28,804 nt of DNA from Pseudomonadota bacterium (GCA_023399375.1 JAEWPX010000019.1:1-28804); one strand, 5' to 3'. Numbered from the stretch's first letter, positions 1 to 8,464 are shown. Numbers and translations are program-made. The notes: generated by a model not told the origin, from the sequence alone.

Positions 1-14
1 CCGGAGGCATCTTC

Positions 15-1613
15 ATGTCTTTATCCCCATCCCCTCCCTCTCTCACTCCTCCTCTCCATCCTCATCATCCCCATTCCCCCACTCCCCATCCCTACTTCGA
101 CCCCCTGCCCACACCTGCCGAGATCGCCGCCTGGGATGCGGCGAGCGTGGCCGAGTGCGGCATGTCGTTTTTGGCGCTGATGGAAAACGCCAGCCGCGAG
201 GCCATGCATGCGCTTGTCGGCGAAGTGGGTGACGTGCGCGGAGCTTCGGTGTTGTTGCTGGCCGGCCCCGGCAACAACGGCGGCGACGCGGTGGCGCTCG
301 CGCGGCATCTGGCCGGGCGCGGAGCGAAAGTGCGCATTGCGCTGGCGCGGCCGCGCGGGCGGTACAAGGGCGCGGCCGGGTACAACGCCAGGCTTGCGGC
401 GAAGCTCGCGCTGCCCATGCTGCCGCTTAAGCGGGTGGATTGGAGGGACGTGCCGGACATCGTGGTGGACGGGCTGCTCGGCACGGGGTTTTCCGGGGAG
501 TTGCGCCCGGAGCTTGCACGCGTGGTGGAGGCGGTCAACGGCCTGCCCAACAGGGCGTATGTGTTTGCGCTGGACATTCCTTCGGGGCTTTCCGGGGCGA
601 CGGGCAGGCCGTCGCCGGTGGCGGTGCGGGCGCGGGCGACGGTGACGTTCGAGGCGGCCAAGATCGGACTTGCGGCGGCCGAGGCCGCGCCGTACGTGGG
701 CAAACTGCTCGTGCGCGAGATCGGCATTCCGCCGGTGGTCAAGGAGCGTCATCCCTGCCGGGCGCATCGCATCGCCCCGGGTATCTTGCAGGCGCTTGGA
801 CCGGTGTCGCCTGTGCTGCACAAGGGCAGCGCCGGGCGCGTGGTGGTGGTCGGCGGCAGCCGGGGGCTGACGGGTGCGCCGCTTCTGGCTGCACTTGGGG
901 CGCTGCGCAGCGGCGCGGGGCTGGTGAGCGTCGCCTGTCCAGGAGCGGCGGAGGTGGCGCTCAAGGCCGGTTTTCCGGACGTGATGACCATGCCCATGGG
1001 CACGGCCGGCCATTTCGGCGCGGCCGAGGCCGGAGCGGTGCGGAATTTCTGCAAGGGGGCCGGGGCCGTGGCCCTGGGGCCGGGGCTTGGCCGGCACGTT
1101 GAAACGGGGGATTTCCTCGACGCTCTGCTGCCCCTGCCCTGCCGGCTGGTGCTCGACGCCGACGGCCTGTATTTCCTGGCGCAGCGCCCGGAGCTTGGCG
1201 CGAAACTCTCCGCCGAGACGGTCATCACGCCGCACCCCGGCGAAGCGGCGCGGCTTCTTGGCGCGTCCATTCCCGAAGTGGAGGCGGACAGGCTGGAAAG
1301 CGCACGAACCCTTGCCGCGAAATACGACTGCGTCGCCGTGCTCAAGGGGCCGGCCACAGTGGTTGCCGCGCCGGACGGCACGGCGGCGGTATCGCCGATC
1401 ATCGCCCCCAACCTGGCCGTGGGCGGCTCGGGCGACGTGCTTTCTGGGCTTACCGCCGCGCTTTTGGCGGGTCCCCATACCCCCTTGCTTGCCGCCTGCC
1501 TTGCGGTGTATTGGCATGGGCTCGGCGGCGAGCGCCTTGCCGCCGCCTACCCCAGACGGGGCAATCTGGCATCGGAAATCGCCGACATGCTGCCCCGGGC
1601 GATCACGGAGTGA
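15..1613 (+). CDS. nnr: Bifunctional NAD(P)H-hydrate epimerase / ADP-dependent dehydratase
   Basis: Repairs hydrated NAD(P)H: the N-terminal YjeF domain epimerises R- and S-NAD(P)HX and the C-terminal ribokinase-like domain dehydrates S-NAD(P)HX using ADP. Seen: GPGNNGGD and DGLLGTGFSGEL in the N half, ALDIPSGLSG, then HKGSAGRVVVVGG, GPGLG, LDADGL, TPHPGEAARLLG, LKGPATVV and GGSGDVLSG with the catalytic Asp of the C half. At 532 residues both domains are complete. The start is set by GGAGG at 3-7, seven bases before the ATG. Residues 1 to about 27 form a Pro/His/Ser-rich tail not needed for the YjeF fold; the usual family N terminus begins around FDPLPTPAE. The next gene begins 2 bases after the stop, so the two are probably co-transcribed. 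The family assignment is firm; the role of the tail is unknown. Confidence 0.95.
   Translation: MSLSPSPPSLTPPLHPHHPHSPTPHPYFDPLPTPAEIAAWDAASVAECGMSFLALMENASREAMHALVGEVGDVRGASVLLLAGPGNNGGDAVALARHLAGRGAKVRIALARPRGRYKGAAGYNARLAAKLALPMLPLKRVDWRDVPDIVVDGLLGTGFSGELRPELARVVEAVNGLPNRAYVFALDIPSGLSGATGRPSPVAVRARATVTFEAAKIGLAAAEAAPYVGKLLVREIGIPPVVKERHPCRAHRIAPGILQALGPVSPVLHKGSAGRVVVVGGSRGLTGAPLLAALGALRSGAGLVSVACPGAAEVALKAGFPDVMTMPMGTAGHFGAAEAGAVRNFCKGAGAVALGPGLGRHVETGDFLDALLPLPCRLVLDADGLYFLAQRPELGAKLSAETVITPHPGEAARLLGASIPEVEADRLESARTLAAKYDCVAVLKGPATVVAAPDGTAAVSPIIAPNLAVGGSGDVLSGLTAALLAGPHTPLLAACLAVYWHGLGGERLAAAYPRRGNLASEIADMLPRAITE
21..99 (+). repeat. Pyrimidine-rich low-complexity tract inside the nnr 5' end
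   Basis: Almost every base is C or T, with recurring TCCCCAT-type units near 25, 67 and 83. It is read in frame as the Pro/His/Ser-rich N terminus of the hydrate repair enzyme. Composition differs sharply from the codon use of the rest of the gene (GC-rich third positions). It looks like a simple-sequence expansion or recruited noncoding sequence. Confidence 0.7.
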
Positions 1614-1615
1614 CC

Positions 1616-2071
1616 ATGCTCAAAGCCAAGGACGTGATGACCACGAAGGTCGTCACCATCGCCGAGGACACGGAAATAAGCGTCGCGGCCAAGCTCTTGT
1701 TCGACGAAGGCTACAACGGCGTGCCCGTGCTCGACGCTTCCGGCGCGCTCAGCGGCATCCTCTGCCAGGCCGACCTCGTGGCGCAGCAGAAAAAGCTGTC
1801 CCTGCCCTCGGTCTTTTCCCTGCTCGACGGGTTCATTCCCCTGGGTTCCATGAAGGACCTGGACCGGGAAGTGGAAAAGATGTCGGCCCTGACCGCCGCT
1901 CACGCCATGACGCGGCATCCCACCGTCGTTTCGCCGGAGACCGACATCGACGAGGTCGCCTCGCTCATGACCGACAAGGGCTTCCACACCGTACCGGTGG
2001 TCGACGCCGGCAAGGTGGTCGGCATCATCGGCATGCGGGACATCCTGGGCACGCTCCTGGAGAAGAAGTAG
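1616..2071 (+). CDS. Tandem CBS-domain protein
   Basis: A stand-alone cytoplasmic pair of CBS domains (151 residues) forming one Bateman module, the type of unit that binds adenine nucleotides and similar ligands. The first CBS motif starts at MLKAKDVMTTKVVTIAEDT and contains GYNGVPVLDASGALSGILC; the second starts near HAMTRHPTVVSPETD and contains GFHTVPVVDAGKVVGIIGMRD. There is no fused effector domain. The start follows GGAG at 1607-1610, which lies inside the nnr stop region, so translation is probably coupled. A longer reading frame upstream (from 1511) runs through nnr and is rejected. The regulated partner is unknown; association with the hydrate repair and t6A genes is by operon only. 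Confidence 0.93.
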   Translation: MLKAKDVMTTKVVTIAEDTEISVAAKLLFDEGYNGVPVLDASGALSGILCQADLVAQQKKLSLPSVFSLLDGFIPLGSMKDLDREVEKMSALTAAHAMTRHPTVVSPETDIDEVASLMTDKGFHTVPVVDAGKVVGIIGMRDILGTLLEKK

Positions 2072-2080
2072 CCCGGCCCG

Positions 2081-2587
2081 ATGGACCCGAGCCAACCCCT
2101 TTTCCTGACGCTTCCGGACGAAGCGTCCACCCTGGCCCTGGGCCGCGCCCTGGCGAAGGTCGCGGTTTCGTCGCAAACGCGTGTCGCGCTGCTCTTGCGC
2201 GGCGGCCTCGGTTCGGGCAAAACCACGCTGGTCCGGGGATTGGCCGGAGAGCTTCCCGGCGGCGGGGACGCGGAAGTCGCGAGCCCGAGTTTCAATATCG
2301 TCAATATCTACCCCACACGGCCGGAGATCCGCCACGTGGACCTGTACCGGATTCCCGGCGGCGACCCGTGCGTCGAGGAGCATCTGGAATCCGGGGCCGC
2401 GGGCGAGGCCCTGGTGATCGTGGAGTGGGCCGAATATCTGCCCGCCCTGGCCCTGCCCGCCGACCGGCTGGAGATCGACTGGGAGCCGGCCGAAACCGGC
2501 CGGCGCTGCCGGGTGGCGGGAATCGGCGCGCGGGGGCGGGCCGCCCTGACCGCGCTGGCCGAGACCCTGCCGGCTTGCGGCTTGTGA
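2081..2587 (+). CDS. tsaE: tRNA t6A biosynthesis ATPase TsaE
   Basis: P-loop ATPase that works with TsaB and TsaD in adding threonylcarbamoyl to A37 of ANN-decoding tRNAs. Seen: Walker A GGLGSGKTT with Lys47, the family motif SPSFNIVNIY, HVDLYRI, and VIVEWAEYLP near residue 110. At 168 residues it is the normal family length. It begins 9 bases after the CBS gene with no clear ribosome binding site, which suggests coupling to the gene before. Pairing of nnr-type and tsaE genes is common in bacteria. The last 25 residues (after the EIDW motif) are variable in the family. Confidence 0.94.
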   Translation: MDPSQPLFLTLPDEASTLALGRALAKVAVSSQTRVALLLRGGLGSGKTTLVRGLAGELPGGGDAEVASPSFNIVNIYPTRPEIRHVDLYRIPGGDPCVEEHLESGAAGEALVIVEWAEYLPALALPADRLEIDWEPAETGRRCRVAGIGARGRAALTALAETLPACGL

Positions 2588-2592
2588 CGTCG

Positions 2593-2614
2593 GACCGGGC
2601 CGGTTCGCCCGGTC
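2593..2614 (+). other. Hairpin between tsaE and lysC
   Basis: GACCGGGC pairs perfectly with GCCCGGTC around a 6-base loop (CGGTTC). No T-run follows, so it is not a standard terminator. It sits just before the lysC ribosome binding site at 2624-2629 and may separate expression of the two genes or stabilise a processed end. Confidence 0.45.
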
Positions 2615-2633
2615 GCCTTATCTGGAGGTACCC

Positions 2634-3869
2634 ATGCGGATTATGGTGCAGAAATACGGCGGCACGTCGGTCAAGGGGCTGGAGCGCATGCGCCTGGTCC
2701 TCGACCGCGTGCGCAAGTCCCATGCTCTGGGCTACAAAATGGTGGTGGCCCTTTCGGCCATGTCCGGCGAGACCAACAAACTGCTCGCCCAGGCCAGGGA
2801 TTTTTCCCCAAACCCCGACCCGGCCGAACTCGACGTCCTGGTGACCACGGGCGAACAGGTTTCCGTCGCCCTTTTCACCATGCTCGCCAAGGATGCGGGC
2901 CTGCGCGCCCGCTCGCTGCTCGGGCACCAGATTCCCATCACCACCAACTCCAATTTCACCCGGGCCCGGATCATGGAGATCGACGCGGCGCGGATCAAGG
3001 CGATGCTTGAGGACTACGACCTGCTGGTGGTCGCGGGCTTCCAGGGCGCGGACTGCCACGGCCGCGTGACGACGCTTGGCCGCGGCGGCTCCGACACCAC
3101 GGGCGTGGCCCTGGCCGCCGCCCTGGATGCCGAGGTCTGCGAGATCTACACCGACGTCAACGGCGTCTACACCACCGATCCCAACCTGTGCCGCACCGCG
3201 CGCAAGCTCGACCGCATCACCTACGACGAGATGCTCGAGCTCTCCAGCCAGGGGGCCAAGGTCCTGCAGATCCGCTCTGTGGAATTCGCCAAGAAATTCA
3301 ATGTCCCGGTCCGGGTCCGCTCGACCTTCAGCGACGATCCGGGCACGCTGGTCACTTCGGAGGATACGGAAATGGAAGACGTCCTGGTTTCGGGAATCGC
3401 CTACGATAAGGACCAATGCCGCATCACGGTCAGAAACGTCATGGACCGCCCCGGCGTGGCCGCGGCCATCTTCGGCCCCATCGCCGAAGCCGGCATCATC
3501 GTGGACATGATCATCCAGAACACCGGACGCGACGGCCGCACGGACATGACCTTCACCATTTCCCGGTCCAACCTCGATACGACCATGGCCATCCTGGACA
3601 AGCTGCGCCCGGACATCGGGGCCGAAGAGATCCAGCACGACGTGCACGTGTGCAAGGTCTCGGTCATCGGCGTGGGCATGCGCAGCCATTCGGGCGTGGC
3701 CTCGACGATGTTCACGCTGCTCAAGAAAGAGAACATCAACATCCTCATGATTTCCACTTCCGAGATTAAGATTACCTGCCTGATCGAGGAAAAGTATCTC
3801 GAACTGGCGGTGCGCACCCTGCACGACGCCTTCGGCCTGTCCGAAGCGCCGTCCAAGGCCTGCGCCTAG
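2634..3869 (+). CDS. lysC: Aspartate kinase
   Basis: Phosphorylates aspartate, the committed step to lysine, methionine and threonine (and diaminopimelate for the cell wall). Seen: VQKYGGTSV at the N terminus, TTGEQVS, GFQGAD, LGRGGSDTT, EIYTDVNGVYTTDP, then two C-terminal ACT domains from about residue 265 (VSGIAYDKDQCRITV, and VCKVSVIGVGMRSHSGVA), which in this family bind lysine and/or threonine. At 411 residues it is the monofunctional feedback-regulated class with no homoserine dehydrogenase domain. GGAGGT at 2624-2629 fixes the ATG with a 4-5 base gap. An alternative ATG three codons later is possible. It is followed by two hairpins and then cimA. Confidence 0.97.
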   Translation: MRIMVQKYGGTSVKGLERMRLVLDRVRKSHALGYKMVVALSAMSGETNKLLAQARDFSPNPDPAELDVLVTTGEQVSVALFTMLAKDAGLRARSLLGHQIPITTNSNFTRARIMEIDAARIKAMLEDYDLLVVAGFQGADCHGRVTTLGRGGSDTTGVALAAALDAEVCEIYTDVNGVYTTDPNLCRTARKLDRITYDEMLELSSQGAKVLQIRSVEFAKKFNVPVRVRSTFSDDPGTLVTSEDTEMEDVLVSGIAYDKDQCRITVRNVMDRPGVAAAIFGPIAEAGIIVDMIIQNTGRDGRTDMTFTISRSNLDTTMAILDKLRPDIGAEEIQHDVHVCKVSVIGVGMRSHSGVASTMFTLLKKENINILMISTSEIKITCLIEEKYLELAVRTLHDAFGLSEAPSKACA

Positions 3870-3932
3870 GCGGATTTCCTTCCGCCTGCATGCAACCCGC
3901 GCCCGGCGCCGCGACGGCATCCGTCGCGGCGC
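3868..3932 (+). other. Two tandem hairpins in the lysC-cimA gap
   Basis: The first is a 7-bp stem, AGGCGGA with TCCGCCT, overlapping the lysC stop codon (3868-3887). The second is a perfect 12-bp stem at 3906-3917 and 3921-3932 closed by a CAT triloop. Neither is followed by a T-run. They could stabilise the lysC 3' end, act as a Rho-dependent or attenuation element, or be leftover intergenic repeats. Confidence 0.55.
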
Positions 3933-3996
3933 GGGCAACCCCAGGCCCCGGCCGCATTCTCTGCAAAAGCGGCCCGGCGGCGCTCCAGGACACATC

Positions 3997-5625
3997 ATGT
4001 CACGCGTGCTTTGCTACGACACGACCCTTCGCGACGGCACCCAGGCCGAGGACATCAATCTCACCACCGAAGACAAGCTGCGCATCGCGCTCAAGCTCGA
4101 CGAGCTGGGCCTAGCCTACATCGAGGGCGGCTGGCCGGGATCGAACCCCACGGACAAGCGCTTTTTTCAGGAGATCCAGAACTACAGCCTGAAGATCGCG
4201 AGCATCAGCGCCTTCGGCAGCACCCACAACCACCGCGGCACGGCGGAAGCCGATCCCAACCTCAAGGCGCTCGTGGAATCCGGCGCGCCCGTGGCCACCA
4301 TTTTCGGCAAGAGCTGGAACATCCACGTCACCGAGGCCCTGGGCACGACCCTGCCGCGCAACCTCGAGATCGTGGGCGATTCCCTGCGTTTCCTGCGCCA
4401 GCATTTCCGGGAGCTCTTCTTCGATGCCGAGCACTTCTTCGACGGCTACAAGGCCGACCCCGACTACGCCCTGGCAGTGCTCAGGCGCGCGCACGAGGCC
4501 GGGGCCGACGTGCTGGTCCTTTGCGACACCAACGGCGGCACCCTGCCCTCGGACTTCCGCGCCGTCATGTCCGCGGCCATGGCCGCCCTGCCCGAGGCGC
4601 GCTTCGGCGTCCACGCCCACAACGATTCGGGCGTGGCCGTGGCCAACTCCATCGAAGGCGTGGAACTCGGGGCCGTGCAGGTGCAGGGCACGATCAACGG
4701 CTATGGCGAGCGCTGCGGCAACGCCAACCTTTGCTCCATCATCCCCTCGCTCATCCTCAAGCGGGGCATCGCCTGCCTGCCCGAGGGCAAGCTCGCGCTT
4801 TTAACCCCCACGGCGCATTTCGTCTCGGAGATGGTCAACCAGCAGCCGCCCTCCAACCAGCCCTACGTCGGCGGCGGGGCCTTCGCGCACAAGGGCGGCG
4901 TGCACGTCTCGGCCGTGGTGAAAAACCCGCTGACCTACGAGCACATCACGCCCGAGGCCGTGGGCAACGAACGCCGGGTGCTGCTGTCCGACCTGTCGGG
5001 CCAGAGCAACATCCTCTACAAGGCGCGGGAATTCGGCTTCGAGCTCGACAAGAACGATCCCTTCGTGCTCGAGCTTCTCACCACCATCAAGGAGCGCGAG
5101 GCGCTCGGCTACGAATACACCGCAGCCGAGGCTTCATACGAGCTGCTCCTTAACCGCGTGCTCGGCCGCGCGCGCAGTTATTTCACCGTCACGCGTTACC
5201 GGGTGCTCGACGACAACGCCTACGAGTGCATGGAACCCCTGACCGAGGCCACGGTGATGATCAAGGTGGGCGGCCGGGTCAAGCACACCGCAGCCACGGG
5301 GCGCGGCCCCATTAACGCCCTGGACAAGTCCATCCGCAAGGCCCTGCGCGGCTTTTATCCACGCCTGGCCGAGATGCGCCTGCTCGACTTCAAGGTCCGG
5401 GTGCTTTCCGGCACCGCCGCGGACGAGAACTGCGGCAAGGGCGGCTGCGGCACGGCTTCCCACGTGCGCGTGCTCGTGGAATCCGGCGACGCCGCAAAGC
5501 GCTGGGTGACGGTGGGCGTATCGCACAACGTCATCGAGGCGAGCTTCCAGGCCCTGGAAGACGCCATCAACTACAAGCTCTTCAGCGACGACAAGGAAAA
5601 ACTGACCAAGGCCCTCAGGGGATAG
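3997..5625 (+). CDS. cimA: (R)-citramalate synthase
   Basis: Condenses pyruvate with acetyl-CoA to (R)-citramalate, opening the threonine-independent route to 2-oxobutyrate and isoleucine. It belongs to the isopropylmalate/homocitrate synthase family. Seen: DTTLRDGTQAE metal and substrate motif at the N terminus, GGWPGSNP, DAEHFFDGYK, LCDTNGGTLP, HAHNDSGVAVANS with the metal-binding His pair, NGYGERCGNANL, and a C-terminal LeuA-type allosteric domain from about residue 395. HFFDGYK and 542 residues fit the long CimA subfamily rather than LeuA. AGGA at 3987-3990 precedes the ATG by 6 bases. It is followed at once by a terminator, so it closes the operon. Homocitrate-type activity cannot be excluded from sequence alone but is unlikely. 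Confidence 0.93.
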   Translation: MSRVLCYDTTLRDGTQAEDINLTTEDKLRIALKLDELGLAYIEGGWPGSNPTDKRFFQEIQNYSLKIASISAFGSTHNHRGTAEADPNLKALVESGAPVATIFGKSWNIHVTEALGTTLPRNLEIVGDSLRFLRQHFRELFFDAEHFFDGYKADPDYALAVLRRAHEAGADVLVLCDTNGGTLPSDFRAVMSAAMAALPEARFGVHAHNDSGVAVANSIEGVELGAVQVQGTINGYGERCGNANLCSIIPSLILKRGIACLPEGKLALLTPTAHFVSEMVNQQPPSNQPYVGGGAFAHKGGVHVSAVVKNPLTYEHITPEAVGNERRVLLSDLSGQSNILYKAREFGFELDKNDPFVLELLTTIKEREALGYEYTAAEASYELLLNRVLGRARSYFTVTRYRVLDDNAYECMEPLTEATVMIKVGGRVKHTAATGRGPINALDKSIRKALRGFYPRLAEMRLLDFKVRVLSGTAADENCGKGGCGTASHVRVLVESGDAAKRWVTVGVSHNVIEASFQALEDAINYKLFSDDKEKLTKALRG

Positions 5626-5633
5626 CGAAATCG

Positions 5634-5666
5634 AGGCCCGGGACCGCCTTCGCGGCCCGGGCCTTT
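5634..5666 (+). terminator. Rho-independent terminator after cimA
   Basis: A 9-bp stem AGGCCCGGG with CCCGGGCCT continues, past a single bulged A, into CCGC with GCGG around a CTTC loop. Three Ts follow. It begins 8 bases after the cimA stop and is the natural end of the nnr-to-cimA block. Confidence 0.75.
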
Positions 5667-5683
5667 CAAGGTGCGACGACAGC

Positions 5684-6757
5684 ATGGGTCTGGTGCGATT
5701 TCTCCTGGCCATAACCGTGGTCATCAACCACACCGGCCCCCTCTACGGCTTGGTGTTCACCGACGCCTACATGGCGATCAAGGTCTTCTTCATCATCTCG
5801 GGCTTCTACATGGCCCTGATCCTGTCCGAGAAATACACCGGCCCGGGCCGGTGCCGGCTTTTTTACACCAACCGCTTCCTGCGCCTTTTTCCGCTCTACT
5901 GGGTAGTGCTCTTCCTTTCACTTGCGGTTTCGCTGGTTTTCAAGTTCGGCCTGCACACAGCGTTGCTGCTCGGCCCGTGGCAGACATGGCTGGCCAAGCT
6001 CCCGCCGGCGACCGTGGCGGCGCTTGCCGGGGCTAACCTGACCATCCTCGGCCAGGACCTGCTCTTCTTCACCCACCTCGATCCGGCAAGCGGCACCCTG
6101 GCCTTTGCCTGGGACGCCCTGTACCGCGCCACGCCGGCCTGGTTTTTCCTACTCATCCCACAGGCCTGGACCGTCTCCCTGGAGCTGGTCTTCTACATGC
6201 TCGCGCCCTGGCTCGTGCGCCGCTCCAACGCCTTTCTCATCGCATGCATCGCCGGCAGCTTGGCCCTTCGCGCCTGGATCTACCTCGAGGGCTTCCCCTT
6301 CGATCCCTGGAAACAGCGGTTTTTCCCGGTGGAATGCGGCTTTTTCTTCTGCGGCATCCTCGCCTACCGGCTCTACGCCAGGCTCAAAGCCGTGCCCATC
6401 CCCCGGCGCACGCTGTGGGCCGTTGCCGCGCTCTACCTGACGGGCATCGTCGGCTACCAGTTCCTGCCCGGGGCCAAGGGTAAGGAATTCTACCTCTACG
6501 CCGCGACCATCGCCGCCATTCCGTTCCTTTTTCTACTCACGAAAAAAATGCGCTTCGACCGGGCCATCGGCGAGCTGTCCTATCCCATCTACATCTCGCA
6601 CTGGACCGTCATCATGGTAGCCGAGTATTTTATCGGCAAAAAACACCTGCCGCTCGTGGCCCTTTGCGCCACCATCCTTTTCAGTCTTGCCCTCAACCGG
6701 CTGGTCGCCGACCCCATCGAGCGCTACCGCCAGCTGCGCGTGCGCCGGCGCGGCTAA
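5684..6757 (+). CDS. Membrane acyltransferase, acyltransferase-3 family
   Basis: An integral membrane O-acyltransferase of the OafA/NodX type, which moves acyl groups onto cell-surface sugars or lipids. Seen: an N-terminal membrane segment with a His (VVINHTGPLYG), VFFIISGFYMALIL, the family motif NRFLRLFPLYW, about ten hydrophobic segments, SLELVFYMLAPWL, and a C-terminal ELSYPIYISHWTVIM. At 357 residues it is a plain ten-helix protein with no SGNH partner domain. AAGGTG at 5668-5673 is a fair ribosome binding site. It lies alone between a terminator and the UspA gene, so the neighbours do not reveal the acceptor. Confidence 0.9.
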   Translation: MGLVRFLLAITVVINHTGPLYGLVFTDAYMAIKVFFIISGFYMALILSEKYTGPGRCRLFYTNRFLRLFPLYWVVLFLSLAVSLVFKFGLHTALLLGPWQTWLAKLPPATVAALAGANLTILGQDLLFFTHLDPASGTLAFAWDALYRATPAWFFLLIPQAWTVSLELVFYMLAPWLVRRSNAFLIACIAGSLALRAWIYLEGFPFDPWKQRFFPVECGFFFCGILAYRLYARLKAVPIPRRTLWAVAALYLTGIVGYQFLPGAKGKEFYLYAATIAAIPFLFLLTKKMRFDRAIGELSYPIYISHWTVIMVAEYFIGKKHLPLVALCATILFSLALNRLVADPIERYRQLRVRRRG

Positions 6758-6849
6758 CTCGCCGCCATAAAAAAGCATCTTTCGCTCCCTGCCGGGGCGT
6801 GTTAGGGTGAAAGCCGCCCGCAACCCCAACCCTTCGAGGAGCAATGCCC

Positions 6850-7302
6850 ATGGTCCAGATCAAGACCATCGTCTGCGCCCTGGATTTTTCCGAAGTCAGC
6901 CCCAAGGTGGCCGAATACGCCCGCACCCTGGCCCAGGCCTGCGGCGCGCGCATCGTGGCTCTGTACGTGGCCCCGTCGCTGACCCAGTATGTGGAGTTTC
7001 ACGTCCAGGCCAGCTACATCGACGACTTCGTCACCGGCATCGTCAGCGGCGCGACCGACACCATGGACTCCTTCATCAAGGAATACTTCCAGGGGGTCAC
7101 CGTGGAGAGCCGCGTCGTGTCCGGCTACGCGGCCGAGGAGATCGTCAGCGTCGCCGAGGAAGTGGGCGCGGACCTGATCGTGCTCGGCACCCACGGCCGC
7201 AAGGGTATCGACAAGATCCTGTTCGGCTCCGTGGCCGAAAAGGTCATCAAGACCGCCAAGGTGCCGGTGCTTTCCATGCGCCCCGAGGGCAAGGCCGAGT
7301 AG
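6850..7302 (+). CDS. Universal stress protein, UspA family, ATP-binding type
   Basis: A single-domain cytoplasmic UspA protein of 150 residues. Seen: the N-terminal IKTIVCALDFSEVSPKV strand and helix, VALYVAP, and the nucleotide-binding signature GTHGRKG followed by FGSVAEKVI, which fits the G-2x-G-9x-G-S/T pattern of ATP-binding members. Two starts are possible: ATG at 6844 lies only 2 bases after GAGGAG, while ATG at 6850 is 8 bases after it and gives the usual MVQIKTI N terminus, so 6850 is preferred. Upstream, TTCGCT (6781) and TAGGGT (6803) with a 16-base gap is a weak promoter candidate. It is probably monocistronic or shares a transcript with the hydrolase downstream. Confidence 0.93.
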   Translation: MVQIKTIVCALDFSEVSPKVAEYARTLAQACGARIVALYVAPSLTQYVEFHVQASYIDDFVTGIVSGATDTMDSFIKEYFQGVTVESRVVSGYAAEEIVSVAEEVGADLIVLGTHGRKGIDKILFGSVAEKVIKTAKVPVLSMRPEGKAE

Positions 7303-7357
7303 CCGCATTCCGCGCCCGGCCCGGCCCCGGCCGCCGGGCCGGCATACGCGCAGCGCC

Positions 7358-8188
7358 ATGACGGGAAGCGTCGTGGAGAATCCCAGGCGACACGGCCGGC
7401 CGCCCTACCGGATCGCGGTCCTGCACGGCGGTCCCGGGGCTGCCGGTGAAATGGCCCCGGTGGCCCGGCGCATCTCCCGCCTGGCGGGCGTGCTGGAGCC
7501 GTTGCAGACGGCCGATTCAGTGGACGGGCAGATCGCCGAGCTCGCCGCGTGCCTGCGCGCGGCGGCGACGCTTCCGGTCGCGCTGGTCGGCCACTCCTGG
7601 GGAGCCTGGCTTGGCGTGTGCGTCGCCGCTCGCCATCCCGACCTCGTGCGCGAACTGATCCTCGTCGCGAGCGGCCCGTTTACGGCCCCGTACGCCGCAA
7701 CCATTCTGCCCACGCGCCTGGGTCGCCTGCGCCCCGCAGTGGGCCGGGAAGCCCAGGCCCTGCTGGATCGCGGCGCGACACTCGACGACGCCGGGCTTTC
7801 CCGCCTGGGCAGCCTCTTCGCCCGCGCCGACGCCTACGATCCCCTCCCTCCCGAGGCGGCCGAGACGAAGGCCGCGCCCGATGCCACGGACGGCGCGCAG
7901 GCCGCGATCTTCGCCGCGGTCTGGCCCGAGGCCGCCGCCCTGCGTGCAAGCGGCGAGCTGCTGCGCCGCGCGCGCGGCCTGCGCTGTCCGGTCCTCGCCA
8001 TCCACGGCGAGCACGATCCCCATCCCGTCGCCGGCGTCTGCGAGCCCCTGGCCGGGCTTGCCCATTTCCGCTGCCTGACCCTGCCCCGCTGCGGTCATAC
8101 GCCGTGGCTGGAGCGGCAAGCCCGCGAGCCCTTTTTCGAGGCCCTGACCGCAGCCCTTGGTATTGGCGACGCGTGCGCCGACGCCTGA
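7358..8188 (+). CDS. Alpha/beta hydrolase
   Basis: A soluble alpha/beta-hydrolase fold enzyme of 276 residues; the substrate is unknown. Seen: the oxyanion-hole motif HGGPG at residues 23-27, as in proline iminopeptidases and related hydrolases, a nucleophile elbow GHSWG with Ser80, the acid in GEHDPHP (Asp220) and the catalytic His in CGHTPW (His247). The full triad is present. The cap region, roughly residues 115-195, is Ala-rich and poorly conserved. No clear ribosome binding site precedes the ATG, so the true start may differ by a few codons. A GC-rich hairpin (stem CCGGCCC) lies between it and the UspA gene. Confidence 0.87.
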   Translation: MTGSVVENPRRHGRPPYRIAVLHGGPGAAGEMAPVARRISRLAGVLEPLQTADSVDGQIAELAACLRAAATLPVALVGHSWGAWLGVCVAARHPDLVRELILVASGPFTAPYAATILPTRLGRLRPAVGREAQALLDRGATLDDAGLSRLGSLFARADAYDPLPPEAAETKAAPDATDGAQAAIFAAVWPEAAALRASGELLRRARGLRCPVLAIHGEHDPHPVAGVCEPLAGLAHFRCLTLPRCGHTPWLERQAREPFFEALTAALGIGDACADA

Positions 8189-8464
8189 CGCCGCTTTTTC
8201 GGGCATTTCCGGACCAAGAGATCTTGACACAAGTGGCTGCTTCTTGCCGCCTGGACCAATGACGGTTTCCCTTCCCGTGAATTACGCCATTTCTCCTACC
8301 GCACGCCCAGCGCGGACAACATCATAATCTGCTGAAATAAAATAGTATCATTCTATATTATTTTTTCATTTCTGAGACACTTCATTTTTGTCGTTGATTT
8401 TTGCTCCAGAAGCGTTAAGTGGTACCGGTGTCAAATTTTGCTTTTTTTGTTAAAAGGAGCCTTT
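8189..8464 (+). other. AT-rich intergenic region ahead of the small Sm-like gene
   Basis: No convincing gene. The second half, about 8325-8460, is strikingly AT-rich with T and A runs (for example CTTTTTTTGTTAAAAGG) in an otherwise GC-rich window. TATATT at 8354-8359 could be a -10 hexamer, but its -35 is poor. The stretch probably holds the promoter and leader of the next gene and may bind nucleoid proteins. I see no stable inverted repeat in it. Confidence 0.5.

Noticed and set aside
21..1517. A 498-residue minus-strand open frame opposite nnr
   Set aside because: Low-complexity Arg/Gly/His-rich translation with no motif, fully antisense to a gene with complete family motifs; a GC-composition artefact.
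2301..3998. A 565-residue minus-strand open frame opposite lysC
   Set aside because: Antisense to a clear aspartate kinase and with no recognisable domain or ribosome binding site.
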